Made by a program: the position numbers and the translations under genes. Source: Arachidicoccus sp. (GTDB taxonomy: Bacteria; Bacteroidota; Bacteroidia; Chitinophagales; Chitinophagaceae). Taken from it: DNA of 64,000 nt. Every line of letters begins with the position of its first letter. Position 1 is the first letter of the stretch. Under the pieces are notes generated by a model, which saw nothing but the letters and a program-made list of their open reading frames with translations, was not told the origin of the DNA and did not search any database. Positions 9,124-17,065 of the stretch are shown piece after piece. The stretch covers positions 124,001-188,000 of the forward strand of contig JAPWKH010000031.1 in the NCBI GenBank assembly GCA_028283605.1, in the 5' to 3' direction.

Positions 9124-9963
9124 ATGATAGACAATATTCAAACTATATATCCGTCATCGGATTTTCTTAAGAAATATATTTATTGCTATTATATTATTGA
9201 CAGTGGTGATTATACCTTCAAAAGCGTTCATTATTCTTTTCCTCATGTTTTCAATTCTATAAGTATTTATAATGATGTTCGTCATAATATGGAGTTTGCC
9301 AAAATAATCAAAGAGAAGGACTCGTCAAAGTGCCTGCTTCAAGGCAAACGCTTAGAGCCTGTTTTGGTCGAATTGAAAGGAAAGGTAAGAAGAATAACCA
9401 TTTTGTTTAAAGAGTTCGGACTGAATCATTTCATCGAGAAACCGCTTGGCGAAATAATCCGCACCGAAACTGTTGTATTCAAAGAATGGAATTCGGAAGC
9501 GCTTGATAAAACCGTTTGTCAATTCTTCTACAATAAAAATCTTGCGGAAGGAATTAATTTGCTGGAAGATTTTTTGCGTTCCGTTTACCTACCTTTTGAA
9601 TTGCTTGCATTGGAAAAATCGCTTGTTTATCTGAAAGACTTTGATAAAGAAAAAAGTGTCGAAGAAATTGCCAATTTGATTGATATGCCGTTGAGAACTT
9701 TTAATAGATTATTCAAATTGCATTTAGGCGTAAGTCCGAGTATATACAGACAAATTGCGCGTTTCAGACATTCTTTGGAAGATAAAATCTTTGAAGAAAA
9801 ATTCAGAACGCTTACCGAAATTGTTTATAACAGTAACTATTACGACCAAGCGTATTTCAATAAATTGTACAAGCAACTGACGGGTTCTAATCCCCGAAAA
9901 TTTTTTAATGCCGTTGAGAAAATCGGCGATACAAAGTTAGTGTTTCAATATCTGGATAAATAG
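9124..9963 (+). CDS. AraC-family transcriptional regulator
   Basis: A 279-aa regulator with an N-terminal sensing domain and a C-terminal pair of HTH motifs (about residues 180-268: 'KSVEEIANLIDMPLRTFNRL' and later 'TEIVYNSNYYDQAYFNKLYKQLTG'). The ending pattern YDQAYFNK...TGSNPRKF is typical of AraC. An ATG at 9103 is in frame, but a -7-like TATCTTTA at 9085-9092 would start transcription too close to it, so I prefer the ATG at 9124. It is divergent from yceI, which it may regulate. The effector is unknown. Confidence 0.83.
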   Translation: MIDNIQTIYPSSDFLKKYIYCYYIIDSGDYTFKSVHYSFPHVFNSISIYNDVRHNMEFAKIIKEKDSSKCLLQGKRLEPVLVELKGKVRRITILFKEFGLNHFIEKPLGEIIRTETVVFKEWNSEALDKTVCQFFYNKNLAEGINLLEDFLRSVYLPFELLALEKSLVYLKDFDKEKSVEEIANLIDMPLRTFNRLFKLHLGVSPSIYRQIARFRHSLEDKIFEEKFRTLTEIVYNSNYYDQAYFNKLYKQLTGSNPRKFFNAVEKIGDTKLVFQYLDK

Positions 9964-10032
9964 CTTTGGCTGAAAAATACAATTTTAAGACTTGCAAATG
10001 ATCTTCTTTTGTATTTGTAAATTTCAATCAAT

Positions 10033-11664
10033 ATGAAGAGGATAATTTTTGCAATCATCGTTTTATTCAGCGCGCCGCAAATGCTTAACGCGCAATACGA
10101 AGATTTAGTTAGAGGTGATTCTGCGTACAATGAAAAGAATTATGAAAAAGCTTTTGAATATTTGGATAAATATTATTCAGACACTACGCACGGTCGGAGT
10201 AATTGGAATTGTTATGAAGCCGCGATATCAGCTTGTAAAACAGCACACTTCGATAAAGCGAAGCATTATTTTGATGCAGCAGCCAAGATAGGATTTGACT
10301 ATTCTTATTATTCTGTACTTATCAAAGATACGCCTAATTGCCTGCAAACATTGCCTGAATGGCATAGCGTCATTTCCGAATTAGAAGTTAAATACGATTC
10401 TGTTGAAGCAATATTAAAACCGATTCGGAATTTGCTTTACGATACAAGCATCAGAATCAACCAAACTGCTTTAACCGATTCTTCTTATTGGAAAAATATC
10501 GGCGATGCCCAAAAACTTATTTCAAAAATTAAAAATTTTAATGCTTATCCGACGCCTAAGAAAACAGGCTTTTGGACGCTTGACACAATAAAGATAGATA
10601 CGCTCAATGTCCCATTTCTCTTGTATATACCAAGCAATTATAATCCTAAAGAAAAAAATATTTTATACGTTTTTCTGCACGGAGCTGTTTCGGGAAGAAA
10701 GGATTTTATATATGATGCTGCACCAACAATACGTCAGCAAAATGATTTATTCAAAGCAGCATTCAAACAGAATGCTTTTGTGTTGTATCCTTCAGCAAGA
10801 AAAGATTTTAACTGGCTCTATCATCAAAAAGCATTTGAAACAATTTTAAATGAAATTGCTTTAGTGAAATCGCTCTATAACATTGATGATAATAAGGTTT
10901 ATATAGGTGGGCATTCTGATGGTGCAAGAGGAACATTTTGGTTTGCTGTGAATAACAGAACAACGTTTGCAGCATTTTATCCTATATGTTATTTCCCGTC
11001 GGTTTATACAGGAAATACGGAATTGTTTAATTTGAAAAATAATCAGTCAATTGACGGCATCAGCGATAAAGGCGACAATATATTTCCGTTGAATATGGTG
11101 GATAGCGTGTACGATTATGCAAAAGAACATGGCGCGAACTGGAAGAATTTTGTTGTAAACGGCGAGCATAGCTTGCCTTACGATTCGCCCGACAGTGTTT
11201 ATTTTATCTTCGATACAGTTGCAACAAAACAAAGAAATCCTTTTCCGAAAAAAATACAATGGCAAACAGATAATGTTATAAACGGAAGAAATTATTGGCT
11301 GGAAATTACTGCACTTGATACAACTGCAACAAGAGCTGATTGGCAACAAGATTTGAATCCACCGATAACAACAAAAGAAGGCAAACACACAAAATTTAAT
11401 TTCAATAAAAACAAATCAGGCGCATACATTGCAACGATTGATAACAATGTTGTTGATATAAAAACTTCCTGCATAAAACAACTCACATTCTATGCGTCGC
11501 CCGAATTGATTAATTTGAAAAAGCCTGTAAAAATTTATGTGAATGGCAAGTTGGTTTTCAACGACATAATCAAAGAAGATAAAAATGTAATTGCAGATGA
11601 GTTCCTGAAAACGAAAGACAAAAGTTTGATTGTGGTAAATAAAATAAAAATCAATGTCCCATAA
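10033..11664 (+). CDS. Secreted alpha/beta hydrolase (esterase/depolymerase-like) with N-terminal repeat region
   Basis: A 543-aa exported protein with a signal peptide of about 20 residues ending NAQ. Residues ~22-130 look helical and TPR-like (GDSAYNEKNYEKAFEYLDKYY...FDKAKHYFDAAAKIGF). A hydrolase domain follows: oxyanion-type segment YVFLHGAVSGRKDF (about residue 210), nucleophile elbow GGHSDGARG (Ser near residue 295), and a likely catalytic His in NGEHSLPYD (about 380). The last ~130 residues look like a beta-rich accessory domain. It resembles PHB-depolymerase/feruloyl-esterase folds, but the substrate is unknown. Its 3' end overlaps the convergent Nudix gene by 14 bp. Confidence 0.72.
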   Translation: MKRIIFAIIVLFSAPQMLNAQYEDLVRGDSAYNEKNYEKAFEYLDKYYSDTTHGRSNWNCYEAAISACKTAHFDKAKHYFDAAAKIGFDYSYYSVLIKDTPNCLQTLPEWHSVISELEVKYDSVEAILKPIRNLLYDTSIRINQTALTDSSYWKNIGDAQKLISKIKNFNAYPTPKKTGFWTLDTIKIDTLNVPFLLYIPSNYNPKEKNILYVFLHGAVSGRKDFIYDAAPTIRQQNDLFKAAFKQNAFVLYPSARKDFNWLYHQKAFETILNEIALVKSLYNIDDNKVYIGGHSDGARGTFWFAVNNRTTFAAFYPICYFPSVYTGNTELFNLKNNQSIDGISDKGDNIFPLNMVDSVYDYAKEHGANWKNFVVNGEHSLPYDSPDSVYFIFDTVATKQRNPFPKKIQWQTDNVINGRNYWLEITALDTTATRADWQQDLNPPITTKEGKHTKFNFNKNKSGAYIATIDNNVVDIKTSCIKQLTFYASPELINLKKPVKIYVNGKLVFNDIIKEDKNVIADEFLKTKDKSLIVVNKIKINVP

Positions 11665-12196
11665 CTTTCAGTTTCAAAACTGCTGCAACCGTGATTGAAT
11701 CTGTGATTTCGCCATTCATTACTTTTTCAAATACATCTTCAAAAGGTAATTTTAGTGTTTGCAAATCTTCTGTTTCCTCAGGTTCAGCTTCGTGTTGTGT
11801 CAAATTTTTTGCAAGATAAACAATCGCTTCTTCATCCGTTACTGAATTGGAAAGATGCATTCGCATAAGCTCTTGCCAATTATTTGCAATTAATCCCGTT
11901 TCTTCCAGAAGCTCTCGCTGCGCGGCTTTCAGCGGTTCTTCATTCAATGGCCCACCGCCTTCGGGCAATTCCCAACTGTAATGGTTTGTAGGGAAACGAT
12001 ATTGACCGACGAGATAAATATTTTCATCATCATCAATAGCTACAATACCGATTGCACGATTTTTAAAATGCACTTTTCCGTAAATTCCTTTGCCGCCGGA
12101 AGGGTTGATAACACTAAATTCCGTAAGGTTTATCCAGGGATTGTCATAGACGTTTTTCTCTGAAATAATTGTCCAGGGATTGTTATGTTGCTGCAT
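11651..12196 (-). CDS. Nudix hydrolase, ADP-ribose pyrophosphatase-like
   Basis: A 181-aa Nudix enzyme. The full Nudix box G-x5-E-x7-REUxEExGU is present, with RELLEETGL at its end and ELPEGG just before it. The preceding beta-strand pattern (VAIDDDENIYLVGQYRFPTNHYSWELPEGG) fits ADP-ribose or GDP-mannose pyrophosphatases. The start is placed at MQQHNNPWTII because homologues of this type begin with 'NPWTI'; an upstream in-frame ATG adds 15 residues without conserved character. The gene overlaps the convergent hydrolase gene at its 3' end. The nucleotide substrate is not determined. Confidence 0.87.
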   Translation of the reverse strand: MQQHNNPWTIISEKNVYDNPWINLTEFSVINPSGGKGIYGKVHFKNRAIGIVAIDDDENIYLVGQYRFPTNHYSWELPEGGGPLNEEPLKAAQRELLEETGLIANNWQELMRMHLSNSVTDEEAIVYLAKNLTQHEAEPEETEDLQTLKLPFEDVFEKVMNGEITDSITVAAVLKLKVMGH

Positions 12197-12241
12197 GATT
12201 TGCAATTTGTATTTTATGTGACATAATGAACACGCTTGCAC

Positions 12242-12265
12242 GTCATTCCCGCCTATGCGGGAATC
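12242..12265 (+). repeat. REP-like palindrome, left of GIY-YIG gene
   Basis: An 8-bp perfect stem (ATTCCCGC / GCGGGAAT, loop CTAT) preceded by GTC and followed by C. It belongs to the GTCATTCCCGC...GCGGGAATC family of extragenic palindromes. Here it lies just downstream of the GIY-YIG gene, with GTC on the outer side. Confidence 0.85.
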
Positions 12266-12272
12266 TCAAAAA

Positions 12273-12563
12273 TTAGATCGTCGCAAACAAATCTATCCAT
12301 AGTGGATTCATTTTGTTGATAGCTTCTAACTTCCAAGCCCTGTTCCATTTCTTCATCTGTTTTTCTTTTGCAATTGCTTCTTCAATTCTGCTAAATGTTT
12401 CATAATAAACCAACTTATTGCAGTTATATTTTGCAGTAAAACAATCCGGATATTTTTTCTCTTTATGTTCGCTCACTCTTGCATATAAATCTGATGTAAC
12501 GCCGATATATAAAACACTGTGAGTTGAATTAGTCAATATGTAAACGCTGCCGCCGAATTGCAT
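12273..12563 (-). CDS. Small GIY-YIG nuclease-fold protein
   Basis: A 96-aa stand-alone GIY-YIG domain of the UvrC N-terminal/YhbQ type. Visible motif parts: VYILTN (GIY position, about residue 7), LYIGVT (YIG position, about residue 19), the conserved Arg in DLYARVSEHK (about residue 29), and Glu/Lys residues in 'IEEAIAKEKQMKKWNR' (about residues 60-75). Such small proteins are often multi-copy in Bacteroidota. Nuclease activity is inferred from the fold. The gene fills almost the whole space between two REP-like palindromes in inverted orientation (12242-12265 and 12583-12606), which suggests it travels with them. Confidence 0.85.
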   Translation of the reverse strand: MQFGGSVYILTNSTHSVLYIGVTSDLYARVSEHKEKKYPDCFTAKYNCNKLVYYETFSRIEEAIAKEKQMKKWNRAWKLEAINKMNPLWIDLFATI

Positions 12564-12582
12564 GATGATTCAAAGATAAAAA

Positions 12583-12606
12583 GATTCCCGCTTTCGCGGG
12601 AATGAC
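12583..12606 (-). repeat. REP-like palindrome, right of GIY-YIG gene (inverted)
   Basis: Stem ATTCCCGC / GCGGGAAT with loop TTTC, preceded by G and followed by GAC. Read on the minus strand it gives GTCATTCCCGC first, so it is the mirror image of the copy at 12242. The two form inverted termini of a 365-bp unit containing the GIY-YIG gene. Confidence 0.85.
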
Positions 12607-12669
12607 AACCAAAGGTGTTCAAATAATTTAATCATTATCAGTTTAGAAGAAAAAGGATGGCGTCTACAC

Positions 12670-12693
12670 GTCATCTCCGCGAAAGTGGGAATC
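12670..12693 (+). repeat. Degenerate solo copy of the REP-like palindrome
   Basis: The sequence GTCATCTCCGC GAAA GTGGGAATC keeps the layout of the family but has three mismatched stem positions. It lies between the GIY-YIG unit and the 3' end of the cystathionine beta-synthase gene, in the same orientation as the copy at 12242. Confidence 0.7.
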
Positions 12694-12704
12694 CTCAATA
12701 ATAT

Positions 12705-14060
12705 CTACTTCGCCAAACTTTGTATTAAATCGTACTTCGTAATGATGTGATAATTTCCTGCTTCATCTTTGGATAAAATTGCGCCATTTTCTTTGGTTAT
12801 CAGGCTGCTTATTTTCTCTACGGCTGTGTCAATCGCAGCAACCGGATATGGTTTTTCAATTACATTTTTTACGGTGTCGTTTTTTATTTCCGGATTGCTG
12901 AATATTTTTTGAAATAATCCTGTTTCACTTATTGAGCCGACAATTTCTTCTTTATTTTTTACAGGAATATTTTCTATATCATACTTCTTCATTATCTCTG
13001 CCGCTTCGGCAACCGTTGCATCTTGCTGTATTGAAATAAGCTTTTTATTTTCGCGGCTTGCAATAATATCTTTCAATGTTTTCACTTGCAGAAATCCACG
13101 TTCCATCATCCATTGATCATTATAAATTTTCCCTACATACCGGCTTCCGTGATCGTGAAAAATTACCACAACCAAATCGTCTTTTTTCAGTTTATCTTTT
13201 AATTGATGAATGCCCTGTAACGCACTGCCCGCGCTGTATCCTACAAAAATTCCTTCTTCTTTCGTTATGCGTCTTGCCATCAATGCGGCGCCTTTATCCG
13301 TTACTTGTTCGAAGTAATCGATGTATTGCATATCATAATTTTGCGGAACAAAATCTTCGCCAATTCCCTCTGTGATATACGGATAAACTTCATTCGCATC
13401 AATTTTTCCTGTACGGAAATATTTTGTAAGTAAAGAACCATAACTGTCAATTGCCCAAACCTGAATGTTTGGATTTTTTTCTTTTAAATATTTGCCTGCG
13501 CCGCTTACTGTTCCACCTGTTCCGGATGCAACTACAAGATGCGTAATCTTACCTTCGGTCTGTTCCCAAATTTCGGGGCCGGTTTGTTCGTAATGCGCTA
13601 AACGATTGGCAAGATTGTCGTATTGATTCACATAAAACGAATTAGGCGCTTCCGCTGCAAGCCGCTTGGAAACTGAATAATAGCTTTGCGGATCAGCAGG
13701 TTCAACATTTGTGGGACAAACGATTACTTCTGCGCCCAAAGCTTTTAGTATATCAACCTTCTCTTTGCTTTGTTTATCTGTCGTGGTAAAAATACATTTA
13801 TAACCTTTTAATATTGCAGCAATAGCCAAGCCCATTCCGGTATTGCCGCTTGTACCTTCGATAATGGTGCCTCCGGGTTTTAACCTTCCATCTTGCTCAG
13901 CGATTTCAATCATTTTTACAGCCATTCTATCTTTCACGGAATTGCCCGGATTGAAATATTCAACCTTTGCCAAAACCTTACAGGGCAAGCCTTTCGCCGT
14001 TTTATGCAATTCAATTAAGGGCGTGTTGCCGATGGTTTCAAGAATATTTTGCTTCCACAT
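12705..14060 (-). CDS. Cystathionine beta-synthase / cysteine synthase with C-terminal CBS domain pair
   Basis: A 451-aa PLP enzyme. The catalytic domain (residues 1-320) carries the PLP lysine in GNSVKDRMA (Lys43), the phosphate-binding loop of the Ser/Cys site EGTSGNTG (about residues 68-75) and the PLP-phosphate loop ASGTGGTVSG (about residue 178). Two CBS domains follow (about 335-390 and 395-450). This layout fits cystathionine beta-synthase of the transsulfuration route, with the CBS pair as a likely nucleotide or S-adenosylmethionine sensor. Sequence alone does not exclude O-acetylserine sulfhydrylase activity. Confidence 0.88.
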   Translation of the reverse strand: MWKQNILETIGNTPLIELHKTAKGLPCKVLAKVEYFNPGNSVKDRMAVKMIEIAEQDGRLKPGGTIIEGTSGNTGMGLAIAAILKGYKCIFTTTDKQSKEKVDILKALGAEVIVCPTNVEPADPQSYYSVSKRLAAEAPNSFYVNQYDNLANRLAHYEQTGPEIWEQTEGKITHLVVASGTGGTVSGAGKYLKEKNPNIQVWAIDSYGSLLTKYFRTGKIDANEVYPYITEGIGEDFVPQNYDMQYIDYFEQVTDKGAALMARRITKEEGIFVGYSAGSALQGIHQLKDKLKKDDLVVVIFHDHGSRYVGKIYNDQWMMERGFLQVKTLKDIIASRENKKLISIQQDATVAEAAEIMKKYDIENIPVKNKEEIVGSISETGLFQKIFSNPEIKNDTVKNVIEKPYPVAAIDTAVEKISSLITKENGAILSKDEAGNYHIITKYDLIQSLAK

Positions 14061-14215
14061 AGTCTATTAAAATTGTGTGATAATGCGAAAGTAAGATTTT
14101 TATTTTTAGAAGAAATGATTTGATTATTAATGAAAACCGGAAACAAAATATTCTAAGATTGCAAATAAATTAAATCAATAAAAGTAATAAATCTTGTAAC
14201 AAAAGAACATGCTTG

Positions 14216-14286
14216 CCATCATTTCCACGCAGGCGTCAATCTCCAAAAATTTTCAAATAAAGATTCCAACTTACGTGGGAATGATA
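14216..14286. repeat. Degenerate inverted pair of REP-like palindromes
   Basis: Two decayed copies of the ATTCCCGC family face each other across about 20 bp. The left half reads CATCATTTCCACGCAGGCGTCAAT (14217-14240) and the right half GATTCCAACTTACGTGGGAATGAT (14262-14285). They occupy the 294-bp gap between ruvB and the cystathionine beta-synthase gene. No gene lies between the two palindromes, so this looks like a gene-less (solo) unit. I see nothing else in this gap. Confidence 0.65.
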
Positions 14287-14332
14287 TGTAAAACATTCAT
14301 GCTTTTTAAACATTCTCAATATTGAAAATAGT

Positions 14333-15355
14333 TTAAAACAACTCGCTTTGATTTCCATATTTATGCGGCGTTTTCCCTAAATGCTTATATGCTTTTTCAG
14401 TTGCTTCGCGCCCGCGTGGTGTGCGTTGCAGAAATCCTTCCTGAATTAAAAATGGTTCATACACTTCTTCCAATGTTCCGGGTTCTTCTCCGACTGCCGT
14501 TGCAATTGTCGTAATGCCGACAGGCCCGCCTTTGAATTTATCAATGATAGCAGAGAGAATACGATTGTCCATTTCGTCTAAGCCATGTTCATCTACATTC
14601 AATGCTTTTAGTGCATGTTGGGTAATACCAATATCAATTTGTCCATCGTTTAATACTTGTGCAAAATCGCGCACACGGCGGAGCAAACCATTTGCAATAC
14701 GCGGTGTACCGCGGCTTCTGCGCGCAATTTCAAATGCTGCGATATCATCAATATTAGTTGATAAAATATATGCGCTTCTTTGTATAATTTTTTTCAAAAC
14801 ATCAGCGTGATAATATTCTAACCTTGATTTAATGCCAAAACGAGAAAGCAGAGGAGCAGTAAGCAAGCCGCTTCTTGTAGTGGCGCCAATCAATGTAAAC
14901 TGATTTACAGAAAGCTGTATGCTGCGTGCGTTCGGACCGCTGTCAATCATAATATCTATCCGGAAATCTTCCATCGCAGCATATAAATATTCTTCCACAA
15001 CTGTACTCAACCTGTGTATCTCATCGATAAATAAAACGTCGTTCGGTTCGAGGCTTGTAAGCAAGCCTGCAAGATCGCCGGGCTTTTCAATAACAGGCCC
15101 TGAAGTTTCTTTTATGTTTACACCAAGCTCGTTAGCTACAATTCTTGAAAGCGTCGTTTTTCCCAAACCGGGAGGTCCGTGAAATAATACATGATCCAAC
15201 GCTTCGCCGCGCATCTTCGCCGCTTTGATGAATATCCGCAAATTCTCTATCAACTGCGGCTGACCGGAAAATTCTTTAATCTCTTTGGGACGAATAGAAT
15301 TTTCAAACTCCTGATCGGCTTGCGAGGGATCTGTATTTAAATTAGGATTGGACAT
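14333..15355 (-). CDS. ruvB: Holliday junction branch migration ATPase RuvB
   Basis: A 340-aa AAA+ motor that drives branch migration of Holliday junctions with RuvA. Visible: Walker [10 protein letters not shown] (about residues 58-66), Walker [10 protein letters not shown] (about residues 107-115), sensor 1 GATTRSG, the Arg-containing LSRFG, and the C-terminal winged helix with RTPRGR. The start at MSNPNLN gives the normal length; an in-frame ATG 14 codons upstream adds an unusual extension. ruvA and ruvC are not adjacent. Confidence 0.96.
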   Translation of the reverse strand: MSNPNLNTDPSQADQEFENSIRPKEIKEFSGQPQLIENLRIFIKAAKMRGEALDHVLFHGPPGLGKTTLSRIVANELGVNIKETSGPVIEKPGDLAGLLTSLEPNDVLFIDEIHRLSTVVEEYLYAAMEDFRIDIMIDSGPNARSIQLSVNQFTLIGATTRSGLLTAPLLSRFGIKSRLEYYHADVLKKIIQRSAYILSTNIDDIAAFEIARRSRGTPRIANGLLRRVRDFAQVLNDGQIDIGITQHALKALNVDEHGLDEMDNRILSAIIDKFKGGPVGITTIATAVGEEPGTLEEVYEPFLIQEGFLQRTPRGREATEKAYKHLGKTPHKYGNQSELF

Positions 15356-15439
15356 GATTGTAAAGTTACTTCGATATTTGATAAGAACATACTGCAAAGT
15401 AACTTGAATGGCTCGAATTTTTCAAGCCGTTCATTCTTA

Positions 15440-16180
15440 TTATCCTTGATTCATCGTTTCAAATGCTGCTTTAGAAGAAGCAAAAAATCCGTTATAAAAT
15501 CCTTCCGTTTGGCCCACATGTATTTCATAAACGTCTTCTTTCAAACTGTCTATTAAGCTTTTCGCCACATCGCCCGCCGGCATTCCGTGTTCTTTTCCTC
15601 CAATTTCTGCGGTCAATTCCGTATCTACCAACGGTGGCATTAGGTCAAACACTTTGATATTTGTGTTTTTTGAAAGAGTATGCCGCAATACTTGCGTGTA
15701 AGAATGAAAGGCAGCCTTGCTGTCTGAATATGTCGGAATCGTTTCATTTGGTGTAAATGCAACAATAGACGTCACATTGACAATTGCTGCTTCAGATTGT
15801 TTTTTCAGCACAGGCAACAATTTTTCAGTTAATCGAATTGGTGCAAAATAATTGGTTGTAAATTCTGATAATGCTTTTGTGTACGTATCTGACGATTCTG
15901 AAAAAATGTAAGAATATCCAAAACCCGCATTGTTGATGAGAATACTTAAATCGCTATGATTGTTATTGATTTCATCAACCAAATCGTTTATGTCTTTTTC
16001 ATTCGTAATATCTGCCGAGATCGCAATAACATTAGGTAAATTCGCAACGGCTTTGTCCAACCGCAACTTGTTTCTTCCTACAATAATTACTTTGTTTTCA
16101 GCGCTTAATAATTTGGCTATCTCAAAGCCGATTCCCGAGCCTCCTCCGGTAATGAGGATTGTTTTGTTTTTGATGTTCAT
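15440..16180 (-). CDS. SDR family oxidoreductase, DltE-like
   Basis: A 246-aa short-chain dehydrogenase. Cofactor loop GGGSGIG (residues 11-17), the NNAGFGYS segment and the catalytic YSDSK (Tyr/Lys pair, about residues 148-152) are intact, with the preceding Ser in NVTSIVAF. The sequence resembles the DltE branch, of unknown substrate. It is the last of four same-strand genes led by a TetR regulator, so it is likely part of the same response as the pump and the second SDR. Confidence 0.85.
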   Translation of the reverse strand: MNIKNKTILITGGGSGIGFEIAKLLSAENKVIIVGRNKLRLDKAVANLPNVIAISADITNEKDINDLVDEINNNHSDLSILINNAGFGYSYIFSESSDTYTKALSEFTTNYFAPIRLTEKLLPVLKKQSEAAIVNVTSIVAFTPNETIPTYSDSKAAFHSYTQVLRHTLSKNTNIKVFDLMPPLVDTELTAEIGGKEHGMPAGDVAKSLIDSLKEDVYEIHVGQTEGFYNGFFASSKAAFETMNQG

Positions 16181-16208
16181 TTTTTGTTCGATTTATTGAT
16201 AATTAAAT

Positions 16209-17027
16209 TTACTTCCCATGCGCATTTGCAGATATTTCCTTCCAGCTTTCCCATTCTGCAAGACGGGCTTCATATGCCTGTTTTACAGCAGGATACGCAA
16301 CTTTTCCCAACAACAGTCTCAATGGCGGGTTATCAGAATTGATTAAAGTAATAATCGCATCTGCAGTAGCCTCCGGATTTCCGAAAAAATCAGGAGTTGC
16401 ACTTGCCTGAAAAGTTTCTTTTACAGGATTGTACGCTTCAATAGATTTTGTTTGCACAGCTGAAGCGCCTGCCCAATCTGTTGAATATCCGTTCGGTTCG
16501 ACTAAGGTCACTTTTATTCCAAAAGACGCAACTTCTGTAGCGAGTGTATCGGATAATCCTTCTACTGCAAACTTCGATGCATTGTATAACCCCAATACAG
16601 GAAACGTAATTAATCCTACAATGCTTGATACCTGAATAATATGTCCGCTTTGTTGCTTTCTCATTATAGGCAAAACTGCTTGCGTTATCCATAGCAAACC
16701 AAAAAAGTTTGTTTCCATTTGTTGCCTTGCCTGCTGTTCAGTTGTTTCTTCTATCGCTCCGAATAAACCATAGCCTGCATTATTGATAACAACATCAATC
16801 TTCTCAAAATGGTTATAAACTTCATTCACTACTGCAAAACATTCTTCACGACTATTAACATCTAATCTTAGCGGAAGTACTGAACTGCCGTACTTTTCTT
16901 TTAAGTCTTTTAATGCTTTAGTATCTCTTGCAGTAACAGCAACTTTATGTCCGTTTTGCAATAATGCTTCAGCCCAAATCTTTCCAAAACCTCTTGAAGC
17001 GCCTGTAATTAAAATTGTCTTTGACAT
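16209..17027 (-). CDS. SDR family NAD(P)-dependent oxidoreductase
   Basis: A 272-aa short-chain dehydrogenase with GASRGFG (residues 8-14), NNAGYGLFG, the catalytic Ser in QVSSIVG and YNASK (about residues 152-156). Arg residues after the cofactor loop (TARD) suggest NADP preference. This sub-group (oxidoreductases with GASRGFG and EPNGYSTDWAG) is common next to efflux pumps or regulators. It lies between the DHA2 pump and the DltE-like SDR with 28-38 bp gaps. The substrate is unknown. Confidence 0.85.
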   Translation of the reverse strand: MSKTILITGASRGFGKIWAEALLQNGHKVAVTARDTKALKDLKEKYGSSVLPLRLDVNSREECFAVVNEVYNHFEKIDVVINNAGYGLFGAIEETTEQQARQQMETNFFGLLWITQAVLPIMRKQQSGHIIQVSSIVGLITFPVLGLYNASKFAVEGLSDTLATEVASFGIKVTLVEPNGYSTDWAGASAVQTKSIEAYNPVKETFQASATPDFFGNPEATADAIITLINSDNPPLRLLLGKVAYPAVKQAYEARLAEWESWKEISANAHGK

Positions 17028-17065
17028 TTTTGTTTAATTTATCGAATTATAAAATAAAAACCTGT

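Noticed and set aside
14061-14110. Riboswitch (SAM type) upstream of the cystathionine beta-synthase gene
   Set aside because: The leader is short and AT-rich; I could not find the conserved cores or stems of known SAM riboswitches.
12242-14286. CRISPR array
   Set aside because: The short palindromes recur at irregular distances with no constant spacer length and no cas genes; they fit REP-like elements.
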